Source: Litoditis marina
Taxonomy: Eukaryota; Nematoda; Chromadorea; Rhabditida; Rhabditidae
DNA length: 64,000 bases
Reading direction: 5' to 3'
Assembly: GCA_964036275.1 (NCBI GenBank)
Contig: OZ038439.1
Coordinates: 13,125,095 to 13,189,094, forward strand
Made by a program: the position numbers and the translations under genes. Below the pieces are notes generated by a model that saw nothing but the letters and a program-made list of their open reading frames with translations, did no database searches and had not been told where the DNA came from. Below are positions 29,516-41,215 of this stretch, piece by piece. Each line of letters starts with the position of its first letter. Within the stretch, counting starts at the first letter, position 1.

Positions 29516-30771
29516 CTAATAACGCCCAGGAGTCTGCCAAACCCAGCAAATTGATCTGGCAATCTGACTTTTATACTTCGGGAATTTGTTACTCAGAACC
29601 AAATTTCTCTCGTAATCCGAATGCGGAATGAAGGCATCCAGATCTGGAATGAAAATAAATATTTGAACATAACTGAAACATTTTTTCGTTTCGTGAATCG
29701 TGAACAGCTACCTCTGTATTTCTGGAAACCGGACGAAAATAAAGAACAAGTTTTTACATTATGATTATATCAAAATTGACACATTTATAAATTTGAAAGT
29801 CAGCCTAAAATTGGAATATGAATATTTTCTCTCGGTATTCTTGGCATTCTCTCAACTTTTACATTAGGCAAAAGCCCAACAGAAGAAATCGGATACCTCA
29901 TTTTCTGCAGAAGTCGGTTACCTTATTTCCGGTAATTTTCAGATCAAGCAGCCTAGCATCTAACTTTAGTACATAAAAACACAAATATATTGAAAAACTG
30001 ACGTTCGCCACTCCCAACCGCTTTATGAATCTCAACGAGCTGGAAGTTTGCTCCACAGTAGTTTTTCCTGCAACAATTGAATACTAGTAAAAGTTTGAAA
30101 CTGCATCCGTTATCTGAAGCGGAGTTGATCGAACTCGGGAAAACCATCTACATGCACTCAATCTTGAGTTTGTGTGCTCGGACGTTTTTATTCTCTCTGC
30201 TAGAGAACCGTTTGGATTGAACACGATTCCGTAAGTCGCCAAGCAACTCTTGACTTGCTTTCACCTTTCCATATTTTGCATTAATCGATTTCCATGCCAT
30301 TTTATGGGTTTTTCGGTTTCTAATTCTTGTTTGTTCTGTGTTACGCAATCGGTCGGAACTAACAGTTCAATGAATATTCTATTCAGGAACTCACGATGGC
30401 GCACAGTAGAATTTGTTGGCTTTCTGGAACCAATTGGGATGTGTCCATGTTAAATAGGGCGTAATATGGCTTATTTGCGGTTGCGCTTTGTCTGAAGAAA
30501 ATCAATGAGCTATTCGCAAATACACTCATCAATAACTACAACATCTACGGTAGAACTCTGGCGTTTATATGAAAAGAAAATACGTCGTTAGCGGTGATCG
30601 AAATGTTCTTTAAAAGAAACTCTCTGTACTGGGTTTTGTTCAGCTCGACACCTGCACTGTGAGTTTTTTCTTCCCTCAAGCATAGTCCTGCTGGGAATGT
30701 TGGGTTGTAGTTGAAAAGGTCATACTTTGCATTAACTTCATCTCCCTGAGCTTCGGACAGCACTTTTTCAG
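29516..30771 (-). CDS. Unrecognised four-exon gene, tandem copy 2
   Basis: Exons 30771-30549, 30358-30152, 30067-30003 and 29643-29516, each exactly 4354 bases from copy 1. I found no frame-breaking change between the two copies, and the splice sites are preserved. The same missing 5' exon applies, so either the start lies in DNA not recognised here or both copies are 5'-truncated. Confidence 0.5.
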
Positions 30772-31393
30772 CTGTTGATAAGTGGTATGGTTCACGTAGT
30801 ACCCCACATCACCTGTAAAAAGATTGTAGAGTTGTTAGTACTATCGAAAATATATCGTTATGATGAACAATAATCAAATTGTTTATTATGCAACGATTGT
30901 ATTTGTATAGAGTTAGCGGAAGCTTGGGTTTGTTTATCAAGTCCAATTAGAAGTTTTAGTTAATAGCTGGTCAGATAAAACCGAGTTATTTGCAATTTAG
31001 TAATATTGTTAGTCAAATTTTCACGTTTGTCGATATTCAAAATGGAAGCTCATCAGGTTCAACACGATACTCTTTGTTTTGAGTTTTCAGATTTTTCGAG
31101 TTCATTTTTTTACGCTTTGAAAGTATCTGAAATAAAAATCAGCTATACTGTCAGTCAATTGCACTGTCACGTGAAATATGATAAACACAGCAGAACTCGG
31201 AAACGTGAAATTACAAAGAACAAAGTGCACATTGAAATGACAAAGTGTACATGAATTAGTATAAAAAAACGAGTGTAAAGAAAGTAAAGATTAGTTTTGA
31301 ATAAATATGTACAAGAAATATAAAAAAAGTCCAATAAAAATATTTTGAGGAAAATGCTAATCTCGCTCTGTTCAAAAATTCAAAAAAAGGATA

Positions 31394-31523
31394 TACTAGA
31401 GGTAAAATGAATAGTCACGTAAATTCAGCATTCTAATGAGGCATCGTGCACTTTTTCATTGCTTGTTTCTGAATTCAGCTGTGTTTAACATGTTTCACGT
31501 GACTCTGCAATTGACTAACAGTA
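31394..31523 (+). mobile_element. 130-bp TA MITE, copy in tandem unit 2
   Basis: Same element at the same relative position as 27040-27169, so its insertion preceded the tandem duplication. Confidence 0.88.
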
Positions 31524-32257
31524 TACCGAGTTTTTTGCTACCGGAAGAAAATTTCTGACTGCGACTCACCATAATCTAGCTTATACTCCGTTGTTTTCAA
31601 GAGAAGCGAGATTAGCATTTTCCTCAAAATATTTTTATTGGACTTCTTTTATATTTCTTGCACATATTTATCCAAAACTAATCTTTACTTTCTTTACACT
31701 CGTTTTTTTATACTAATTGAACTCTTTTTCTATGGTTACGAAGTAACGGTCATTTTTGATAAAAAATAATATTTTTGAATAATAAGCTAAACAAGGAATG
31801 TTATGTTTTTCTATTGGAGTTTTAAACCGTGCCGTAGTGCAGAACGTTTGGTGTAGTGTTAACCTCGTTCAAGTGATAGCAAATTTTCCACTCTAGACTC
31901 CAGGCAGGAATCGAACCTTCGTTCGCCGTGCGTGAATAGAGCGTTTATCCAATCCGCCAATCAGACATGTGAAAAGGAGTGAAAACCAAGCTATACCCGC
32001 CTGTCATGAGTTCTTCATTGAAAAACGTCTACCTACTACACGTTAAACTCTTCTTTCATTTTTATTTTCACGAAACCGGTCTATCCATGATTTTTTGCGA
32101 GACCATTTTCGGCTCTCTCACACGTAATATTCAAATTTCAGACATACCTGGAAAATACGTATACCTCAACTTTTTTAGAGCTTCTCAAAAAAGTATTTTT
32201 TGAATAAGTTAATTTTGTGCGAAACTATGCCGAGATTTGAGGAGGCGGATACTTTTG

Positions 32258-32289
<32 letters not shown>

Positions 32290-32490
32290 CCGCACGGAAG
32301 CCATTTTTGCGAGACGTTGGGCCCTATAACTCCTCTCAATAAATTCTACTTGGAACGTGAACTTAGTATCTTGTAGACGTGTTGCCCTTCAGTGATTCAT
32401 GCAAAAATCTAAGAAAATGGTCGACGTACTTTGAAGAAAATTGTAAAAATCTGTTTTGTAATGTCTGCAGACCTTTGAACAAAAACTAAT

Positions 32491-32515
32491 CTGCGCAGCG
32501 CTCCGCGCTGCGCAC
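32491..32515. repeat. Terminal hairpin of repeat element
   Basis: TGCGCAGCGC-TCC-GCGCTGCGCA, a 10-bp perfect stem with a 3-base loop, followed by CGAT. The same structure closes the element in the mdh-1 intron (16798-16820) and begins elements at 57446 and 58197 in the opposite orientation. Confidence 0.85.
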
Positions 32516-33640
32516 GATATTCAATTTACTTCTAGTATACTTTGTTCTGTTAACATTTTTGAATCAGTGATGAGCAACTGTCATGTTCGGAAATTTAATC
32601 TAATGTGTGTTTGCTGCAAGATATTTTTCCATAGAACACCAAACTGTTTTTGACCCATGAAAGTTGCGTGATTAGATTTTTCATTTCCCTCTCGAGTTAT
32701 TAAACTCCTTTTCTATTTTCCATGCAGCTTCATCTCAAAAGCAAATCTACTCTCTCTTTACATTCGTTTTTTATTTTTTATACTAACCTTCCCAATGTTG
32801 TCCGTTGTTTTTGGCAGCGTTGAGAACCGTGTTGTATTGATGATATCTCAATAGCCAGTTGTATGTTCTGAATAAGAGACTTTTGATGGTGTGATAGAGT
32901 GATATAGATCATTTGCATGATAAATGGTGACGTGTAAAGCTAAGTGGTCGTTTTCAAAGAAGTACTACACAAAACATACGACACTGTCCCACCGTGTTTT
33001 CACGTTATTCTCACTTCTTGTTCGTCGGAATTCAAGCATCCCCAGACATATCAAACCACAACTCAGATTCTTTCTCTTTGTCTAGAGTTATTTGTTTTTT
33101 TGTAGTATTAGACGTGATTCTGTTAAATGTTCAGCATCGAAAAGTTTTCGACAAAATTCTGCGGCACAGTGTTCGCTCCTGCTCTCAACTCCAATGGTGT
33201 ATGATGGAAGGATGTTGCTACCAACCTCCAAACACGGTTCAAACCACCTCGAACAATTGTATTGAAGTGAGCTGCGTTCTGAAAATGGTTGTTGTCATGA
33301 CGGCGTTTTGGATAATAAAATATGTGATCGGAGACAGGTAAATTCAAGTTGTAACGACCCTGATTCGATACGATTTAAGTGTTGTTTTTAGAGATTTCAT
33401 AGATGAACACACTGTTATCCAACATGTCAACTCTTGAGAGCCAAGAAAAACGCTTCATTCTCTACTTTCGTCGTTTGAAAGCTCAGAATGTGCGCGCAAA
33501 GGCCTAACCGAACATAACTGTTCTTCTCGGTCACCACCCATGAGGCGGCATCAGCCGCCGGCGCTTGCCTTGTGAGAACTAAACTAAAGAGACTTCACTC
33601 ATTTCAAACAAACTAGTTTTTTCTCTCTCTCCTATTGAGT
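32516..33640. other. Repeat-derived and unresolved region
   Basis: 32520-32790 matches 61150-61400, part of the inverted-repeat element there. A plus-strand segment at 33105-33340, ending at a GTAAAT donor and joining 33391-33438, is open (CSQLQWCMMEGCCYQPPNT). Overlapping minus-strand frames are open too, so coding status cannot be decided by eye. Confidence 0.4.
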
Positions 33641-33654
33641 TCCTACATCACTTA

Positions 33655-34330
33655 CTGAGGGACATGCCGGTGTGGTGGTGGTGGTAGGGACCGTTGTCGT
33701 GGGTATCTTGAAACGAGACAATAAAGTGTTGAATCATGAATAATATATATTATTTACACCAATACCGTTTGAAACAGCGAACATCAAAGAACGCGTGTTC
33801 TAATGTATATATGGAGCAGTGCTGATGTTATAACTATTTCAATTCATCTTGTGTGTTCATCTTCGTGTGGAAAAAGGTGTGTTAATGTATTTGTTCAGCT
33901 GAGTTTGTAGTGCTCATTATTCGTGCTATTTGGAATACATTTGGATCACGTTGTCCTGCGCGACTGTATCGAGTTTATTGTACTTTGTGAACTGATGCCT
34001 TTTTCAGGCTCTGAAAACGGCGAATTTGCCGAAACGTCGCCACAATAAATATTCCATCATACTACCTTGTGTACGGTTCAACTACAAAATCAAACCATAT
34101 TTCATTTCAGTTTTCATAAATTTATCTGCAGTAATGGTCTATCATGATTCTATTTACTTCATGAACCACCCACATACCGATTTGCAATGCGTGCGACAAC
34201 CGCTTCACCCTTTTGCATCTCGTGATCGGAGCACGTTTTCGCACAATCAATAGACATTCCGTGTCCGGTGGAGAAAAACATAATGATAACGAACACGTGG
34301 ATTACTATAGTCACGCATAATTCTCGTTTT
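33655..34330 (-). pseudogene. Possible fragment of a second C-type lectin-like gene
   Basis: On the minus strand, a hydrophobic stretch at about 34320-34230 (IVIHVFVIIMFFS) is followed by SIDCAKTCSDHEMQKGEAVV and a GTATGT donor (34187). Further downstream, 33704-33654 reads IPTTTVPTTTTTPACPS between a TTTCAAG acceptor and a GTAAGT donor. A Thr/Pro linker ending ACPS typically precedes a nematode CTLD, but no CTLD follows and the phases of the two exons do not give this linker frame. The repeat at 33868-34112 lies between them. Best read as a disrupted gene fragment. Confidence 0.3.
33868..34112 (+). repeat. Dispersed repeat, inverted partner of 21615-21855
   Basis: Same sequence as 21615-21855 in opposite orientation; contains GCGAATTTGCCGAAACGTCG. 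The outer boundaries diverge sharply at CACGA and ATATGGTTT. Confidence 0.75.
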
Positions 34331-34401
34331 TTGTCTTTTACTTGAATAAATAAACAAGACACTCTAAAATCATCGGAACACAACAAAAAAAAACCACTGA
34401 C

Positions 34402-36714
34402 TTCCATTTCACAGATGTAGCTGAGCGCACTCGTGCTGTTGCAAGGAATCACATACCATCCTTGTTTGGAAGGAATTCCATTCCGGTTGACCTAGAATTA
34501 AAGGCGTAGGTTTTGTTTTCAACAATGACAAGAATAGCCAAACGTAAAGCTTTTGAAAACGACTATGGTCTGTTTCCGCTCGCGCACTTATTTCGACAGT
34601 TTTGAAGAGCCAACAAATTGAAAACTTGTTTGAGGCAAAGTGCTTTAGGTCTGATTATCTACCAACATTATCGTGTAGTAAGCACACAGAATGAGTTGTA
34701 TGCGTTTCGCAATGAATTCGCTCAGTAAAAGATGAACTCAAAAATCGTTTCGACCCTGATTCAAGACGTTTTTTTTTTGTTGTTGCTCAGAGGGTTGGGT
34801 CATCATCAGTTGAACCTCTTTGAAAAAATGAAAACAGGACGAAAAGTGAAAAGAGTAAGAAACGACGGAGTTAGTTCATTCCATCAACAACACAAAACCA
34901 ATCACCAACCTAACTGAGCAACTAGGTTAGCTTCGAGCCAATAGGGCAAGTAGAAAACGAAAAAAAGTAGAGCAACTCGATCAGTCTTAATATGTCTGTT
35001 TTTACATTTCGATGTTTCCTCGCTATTATAGACTACTTGCAGAAATATCGCACGCGGCGTTTTCTCTTTTTCCTGGGCGACATTCCATGCAGGCCCACAG
35101 AAATAGGCCGATTAAAGGGGGGGGGGGCTGCAATGAATATTCAAGTGAAAGACCTAACTGATCCAACTAGATATATTTTCTTCTCTTACTAGAATGTCCA
35201 ATTCAAAGCTCTGTTTTATCAAAATTTCAAGTTTTTGCTTTCTTTCAGAGACGCAGAGGACGATTTGGAGTGGATGAATATTGATTGCATGCACTTCTCG
35301 GACTGTCAGCCAAATTCGGCATCTAATGCAGCCCCCTTTATGATAGACGAGATTGTTATACCTGTCCACAGTGAGGACCTGAGCCACCCCAAGACTGATA
35401 AAAAGCCCAGTCTTCGAAGTCTAACGGAGATCCGTCGATCCAGTTTATGTTTACGTCGCCAGTTATATCGTTCCGGTTGTATTCAATGCCTATCCAAGAG
35501 TATTCGAGAGCAGGATCAATAACTTGTTCTGAAAGTGTTTGTCCTAGAAAAAGACTTTTTTCAGAGTTCTATTCACCTTTCTGACACAATTTCACCAGTA
35601 ACTTGTTGTTATCAACAAATGTGATAATAGTGTTTGTTGGAATAATCGTTCAAATTCGGGGCTGATGAATAAATAATGATTAGTGTAAGAAAAATCTACC
35701 CAATTCCATGAAGCTGTCAAACTTGTTCAAGCTAGTTGTGGCTCAACGATGTGCGTAGGTTCTTGATAAATTCGGTTGCTTGACATTCTACAAATGTTAT
35801 CACGTTGATTGATCTTTCTCACGTAGAACTTTTAGCCGGACCTTTGTTATTTTTTGATGTTTAGTAACATTTTTACTATTTCAAACTGACCATTGATGAA
35901 GTTATTCTCTGCTGCCGATGTAATTATTGCCAAATTTCCGCCTTCGTTTACACAAGATTTCTTTGCGTCTATCTGATTTATCGGAATTGGTGTTCCAAAT
36001 TGCTGAAGAAAATTCCAATTGATTTTTGCCCGGTTGTTTCGGAGAATTTCGAGAATCACAACGCTTCTCCCTCTTTTGAATGCATGCAATGGACTACATT
36101 CACTGAAGGTTGGAAATTCACAACCGAAACCAACGACAGATTTCGATGATGATGCGTTGCAAAAGTTTTTTGTGACAATTCGTTTTATCAGAACTTCCAT
36201 TGTGTAAGATATTTGTTGCCTCACTCTATAACTGTTGTGCTAGAACCACATAGGTGAAACATTCGCTCTCAAAATTATTTCCGTCAAAAAAAAAAATGAA
36301 ATTTGCGTTAGAGAGAACTCATGTAGATTTTAGATGTGTACAGCATTAGCTTTAATGAGCATAGAGTTATCCTGCATACTTTCTACCCAAGGACAACATA
36401 GTTTTCCAGTTAACATAGTGATAACTCAATAGCAACTGTAACTGATACAAATCTGTTTGTCTTCCTGATGTTTTCATGTTGACCATTTAACCATTGGCTT
36501 TTCTGATTGATGATTTTATGAAAATAACGGTTTGAGAGAAAATGCGTTGATTCAGATTGACGTTAGTAACATCTATTCCTTATATCATTTTGAAACTGAC
36601 CTTGTAACAACTTCCTCCAAATTCCTTCCAGCCAACACCGCAGGTCGCGGAGCACAGTGTGACAGACACAAGGACAAGAAGAGCAGAGCGAATCATCGCA
36701 GGATGAAGCCCCAT
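34402..36714 (-). CDS. Secreted single-CTLD C-type lectin-like protein
   Basis: A clec-type gene; such nematode proteins are secreted and often respond to microbes, though sugar binding is not shown here. Exons 36714 (or 36696)-36601, 36002-35891, 35528-35362, 34491-34402 join in phase. The signal peptide is MIRSALLVLVSVTLCSATC. The CTLD starts CGVGWKEFGGSCYK, continues KKSCVNEGGNLAIITSAAE, then YSWIGIEY, then NINWIDGSPLDFEDW, and ends WYVIPCNSTSALSYICEME: the long-form CTLD with conserved Cys pairs. The Ca-binding EPN/QPD motif is absent, so carbohydrate binding is doubtful. The last visible exon ends at a GTCAGT donor; splicing to the ATTCAAG acceptor at about 34342 would give an immediate TAA, completing a protein of about 155 aa. 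The start at 36696 gives the more typical signal peptide; 36714 adds six residues. Confidence 0.85.
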
Positions 36715-37487
36715 TCGTTCCGAATGAAGAAATCGCTCCGCGACAACTATTTATGTGGCCAGCAGCTCATTATGTAATCACGTGATCCATATTTCGGGCC
36801 CCGTGGCGTTCGTTTGCCAATACAGTATATCTCGAGCTAATTGAAATTCGTTGTTCGACGATTTCATTGTACGAACACGCCAATCAGCGATATGAGCCAT
36901 ACAATAATTTACCATAGTTGAGCCTAACTACAAGATCAGAGAAAATATTAAATGACAACATGCCTTATAGCCTTATGGAAATTTTGTATACAAAAGAGCT
37001 CTCCCTTTCAAAATACATCGTTCATGTACAGTTTAGAACTAACTAAATTTTTTTTAGAACCCCTTACATTAGTATTATTATCATGAAGCTTCAGCCCCAA
37101 GTAAACTCTCCGGCGACGTGTTGACAGTATTTTAGAGTGGAAAATGAGCAAAGAAAGAGGAAAGCAGAGATACTGAGAAAAAACATGTATTGGTGGAAAT
37201 ACCAACGAGGAAAAAATAGAATTGATATACCACTTGTGGCATTTATTAGAATTTTGTATTCAACCAGTGTTCAACATTTACAACCCATGACATGAACCCC
37301 TTCAGCTTATTTGACTGCGATAAGACGTCTCTCAAATATGCAAGAGAAAACTTTCACCAAATATAAGGGTTGAGCTCGATACACGTTGTTATTCACGACA
37401 TTCGACACAAACTAATATACATCGTACATGCCTGTTTTAAAATGACGGAACCCTAAATTGAGGTTGAATGGTGTTGAAGAACCATTA

Positions 37488-37615
37488 TACTAGGAGTAAA
37501 TTGAATAGCCGTGTCTGCATTCTATAAGGCATCGTGCATGTCGTCATTGCACGTTGTTTCTGAGTTCTGATGTGTTCGAAATGTTTCACGTGACTGTGCA
37601 ATGAACTAACATTAT
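37488..37615 (+). mobile_element. 130-bp TA MITE, copy
   Basis: TACTAGGAGTAAATTGAATAG to CACGTGACTGTGCAATGAAC; a diverged full-length copy inside the decayed tandem array. Confidence 0.65.
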
Positions 37616-38394
37616 CATTTTAGGAGAGACATGGACGATTTTCAGTTTCAGATGCAGTTCACGGAAATCAATTGTTCCATCCCCATCTAATCAAAAATCC
37701 TTTCTATGTGCTTATGTTGTTCTAACTTGTCTTTTTTTTCCATCAAGCCAGGTCTGGCCCCATCGTCTTATGAAGTGTCATCTCTGAGCTGAAACAGATT
37801 CGGATCACCTTATCGGAATCGCGTGATGTATACATCTTTCCCCGTCCCATTCAATTCCACCAAAACAATACATTCGAGCTAATTGAGATTTGTTCGTTGA
37901 ATAATTTCGTTGAACTAACACGTCAGTCAAGCGATACAGTCTATACGAGAATCTACGATACTTGTTGAGCTAGAATGTCTGAAAAGACGAATTTTTCAAT
38001 TTGCCACAATCAGTACATTTAGTCGGTATACGGATCGAGATGTTTGGTCGAAAACCTGTAAGCTAGGCAAATCTTTGATAGATCAGAGAAAAATGCTTTC
38101 AAATTTTGCACAAGACCAGTTTTCTACGAATAAACATAATACAAAATACTCAACTTAAACACTTTTACATATGTCATTTGTCACGTGATATGAATTTACG
38201 ATATGCTTCGCGCCGGTTTGCGGATAATTTGTGCGCGTCTCCACGAAAATCCGAACGTGCTGGTGCTTCCGCGAAGTTGCTGAACGCAGATTATCGAAAA
38301 CAAAGAGCTAAGTTGGTGAATATTAACTGAATTCGATAATTTTGTTTATTTGTTGTCCCCCAGTATACATTCTTAACTCGACGGACCAAATTAA

Positions 38395-38645
38395 CTAGGA
38401 ACGGTCCCATTAAGACAGCACACCGGGCAAATTCTTTTTTTAACCCGGTATTTTGTTAACATCAGCAGTTAAACAGGTTACTTGGTTAATCCTTTTGTTA
38501 GCCACTTGTTAACCCCAAGATTCCCTCAAAAAACAAAGTAAAAGAGGTTTACAAAGGGGTTAATGGAAGGGTTAACCCTTAACCAGGTAACCCGGTTGAG
38601 GTTATCTGATAGGGTTAACGAAATACCGGGTTCCTCATGGAGTTG
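38395..38645. repeat. GTTAACC-rich inverted repeat
   Basis: ACCCGGTATTTTGTTAAC near 38440 is the inverse of GTTAACGAAATACCGGGTT near 38615, with further GGTTAACC words between. A fold-back element of about 220 bp, different in sequence from the GGTAACC family. Confidence 0.65.
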
Positions 38646-39556
38646 ACCAGCACACCGTAAAGGCTTGCTCTGACACTAGCAAACCGTATATGGACGGTCA
38701 AATGGTATCGTAAAACGGTCCATTCTAGCATAAAAGTAAGGGATTTCATTTTCGGACTCAGTTCCCGAAAATCACACTCAAATAACCAAATTACTTTCCC
38801 CTCTAATCGAAAACTTTTCTCGAGCGATTATTCAGTTTCCAATGTTTCTATTAGCCAACTCTGACACCAACGTCTTCTGAATAACGTGATCACCGCCTGA
38901 TCTAGCGGTTTCGCGTCCCATTCAATTTCGTCCATACAATATCCCCTCGGCTGATTGAAATTCGCTCATTGAATGATTTCATTGAATGAACTCGTCAACC
39001 AGCTCAGTGATACAGTTTTTACAGAAATCTACATTAGTTTTTGAGCAAAACTGCGGGACCAGTAAAATATCTAAATTACATTGGATAATACTCACGAAGA
39101 GTTTATACACAAAACAACCGGTCGTGTTTATAACCTTGTGCACTTTAAATTTGAAACAAATGGATGTTTAACGATATACCACATCTTTATCATAATTTGA
39201 GAAATTTACGGGCTCGGACCAAAATTAACGAGATCCAATAGCAAACACAGCGCGTTGGAACAACGAGCAAAGTATAGGGCTGCTTTTGATAAAGCGAATC
39301 CTGTGGTAAAATGATCTCGCACCACCGTCAACTTAAGAAGAGCAGTAAATAGTTTGCATTTTTGAATTCAGTTCACGGAAACCAATGTTTCCATTCCAAT
39401 CTATCAAAAATATTTCCCATTCGAATAGATTTTGCAACGTGTCCGCCAGCCAAGTCTGGCCCCGACGTCTTATGATTTGTCATCTCTGAGCTGTGGTGCT
39501 CGTTTGACTTAGGTTGTGATCTCCTACATTATTTTTTAGCTAGTTAACAGCCATTG

Positions 39557-39742
39557 TCGTCGCCAACAGAAAGGCGGAAGGGTACTGTATATCTCACTTC
39601 CCGATAAGACACATGTCTACGATTCCAAAGCTTACCCTTTATGTGCTCTATGATCGCAGTGGTTAGAGCCCTGCTACGAATCTTTTGCTCGCAGGTTCGA
39701 TTCCGGCAAGAACTAAACTTTATAAATTTGGCACTCACTATA
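39557..39742 (+). mobile_element. tRNA-derived SINE
   Basis: Plus-orientation copy: head CGCCAACAGAAAGGCGGAAG, body with GATCGCAGTGGTTAG and box B GCAGGTTCGATTCCGGC, tail TTTATAAATTTGGCACTCAC. Confidence 0.78.
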
Positions 39743-40334
39743 TATGGCCAGAATGTGATCAGCTAGGGTGAGCTCACTATTCCAATGGCTGTGATCACCT
39801 GTTTCCATTATGGAATCGCGTGATGTATACATATTCCCACGTCCTACTCAAATTCCACCAAAACAATCATCGGAGCTAATTGATATTCGTTCGTTGAATG
39901 ATTTCAATATGCAATATGGCCTATACAAGGATTTACAATAGTTGAGCCGAACTACGAGATCAGAAAACGTTCTAAATCACAACCGGTCTCATAGTCAGGA
40001 TACATCGTTTATATAGGGTTAAGACCTAATTTAAAAATACGAGCATCCCTCACGTTTGTATTACTATCGGGAGTATTCAGCCCCAAGTGAACTTTTTTGA
40101 CGTCGTCAACATATTGCATTCAGTTTGTTTTTGAATACAGCGTCTGGATGGGTGGGAAATGCTAGAAGAAAGAGAAAGGCAAGTCTACTAAGAAAAACAT
40201 GCATTGATGAAAACATCAACGCAGAAAAAGACTAAATGGATCTACCCCTTTCGGCATTTTTTAAGAATTTTGAACACAACCAGTTTTCTACATTTACAGT
40301 CTATGAAATGATCTCTCAGCTTATTTGACTCTGC

Positions 40335-40560
40335 ACACGACTCAAAGCGCGGTCTGCGGCAAAAATGTTCTTCGCGCAGTCTGCTCACAGACTGCGCGCA
40401 GGCTGCCGACAGTTAGCGGCGTGCGAGCAGCCTGCGCGCAGTCTGCCGGCAGTTAGCAGCGTATGGGCAGCCTGCGAGCAGACTGCACCAATTCATTAAG
40501 AAAAGGAGCTTGTCGTCTCTGCTGGCAGACTGCACGCAGGCTGCCAGCAGACCGCCTGAA
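40335..40560. repeat. GC-rich CAGCCTGCGCGCAG tandem repeat
   Basis: Short imperfect repeats of CAGCCTGCG, CAGTCTGC and GGCAGTTAGC(A/G)GCG in a GC-rich island within AT-rich DNA. The minus-strand frame over it is low-complexity and not called. Confidence 0.7.
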
Positions 40561-40854
40561 CATAGGTGGAGGAACACGGGGTTCTGAATAACTGAATCCG
40601 GGTAAAGGGGTAACCGGGAAAGGGTAGTCGGAGATTCTAGGTAACCGGAATACCTGAGTGACCCACTTACATGGGTAAACGTAAATCAAACCGGGGGTGA
40701 TAAGAAACCCGAGACCGTAACAGATCGGAAGTCTTGGGTAACCGTGGATGATAACGAACATGAAACTATCGGGTACCGTAAACCCTAGAGAATCGTGGTT
40801 CATAATGGGCATGGAACCGACCAACTTCACAACTAACCGCTTTTTCCTTTTGAG

Positions 40855-41215
40855 TAGGTGGGGCCGGCCCAGTAGGCCCAGAGGCCCCAGAGGCGAATTC
40901 ACTCGAGAACCGGGTCCTTCCCGAACCGATCTGCGAACCGGTCACTCGAGAACCGAACCGAACAGAGTGAACCGACCGAACCGACATTCTAAACCGACTG
41001 GTTCCCCAGTGAAAGGTTTGAACCGGACCGAAATTCATCTTGATTTCAACACAAAAATCGTATACAAGGTAAAATTAGTGGATTCCCACTCATTTTACCT
41101 CGTATAATATCTGGTTCGGTCTGTTCGGTTCGGTTCTCCAGTAACCGGTTCGCGCTTCGGTTAGGGAAGGACCCGGTTCTCCAGTGAATTGGCCGGTCGA
41201 GTAGGTAACCGGGGA
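40855..41215. repeat. Fold-back element with nested palindrome
   Basis: Left arm (TCACTCGAGAACCGGGTCC and ACCGAACCGAACAG) is the inverse of the right arm (CTGTTCGGTTCGGTTCTCC and GGACCCGGTTCTCCAGTGA). The centre, about 41059-41105, is itself a palindrome: GTATACAAGGTAAAATTAGTG against CACTCATTTTACCTCGTATA. Confidence 0.75.

Larger units (their letters stand above)
28139..32490. repeat. 4.35 kb tandem duplication, unit 2
   Basis: Head-to-tail copy of 23803-28133. Visible differences: a 20 bp direct duplication at 28861-28900 (TGATGTGAAAATTCGGCTAT twice), a longer CCG tract at 32258-32290, and scattered single-base changes. Unlike unit 1 it ends in the complete terminal hairpin (32491-32515). 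Confidence 0.93.
36780..40320. repeat. Degenerate tandem array of about 1 kb units
   Basis: Four diverged copies of a block beginning CACGTGAT, then CTAATTGAAATTCGTT and ATGATTTCATTGAA: about 36778-36975, 37820-37980, 38885-39060 and 39825-40000, spaced about 0.94-1.07 kb. Within them 37010-37320 matches 40010-40340 (CAGCCCCAAGT, then AAACATGTATTGGTGG-like). The words ACGTCTTATGA and TCATCTCTGAGCTG recur at 37770 and 39470. The array lies directly upstream of the lectin gene and has no coding signal. Confidence 0.7.

Noticed and set aside
36780..40320. CRISPR-like or satellite array
   Set aside because: Units are about 1 kb, diverged and unevenly spaced; no short identical repeats with unique spacers.
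40453..40902. Minus-strand 149-codon frame
   Set aside because: Runs across GC-rich tandem repeats and the fold-back arm; composition follows the repeat.
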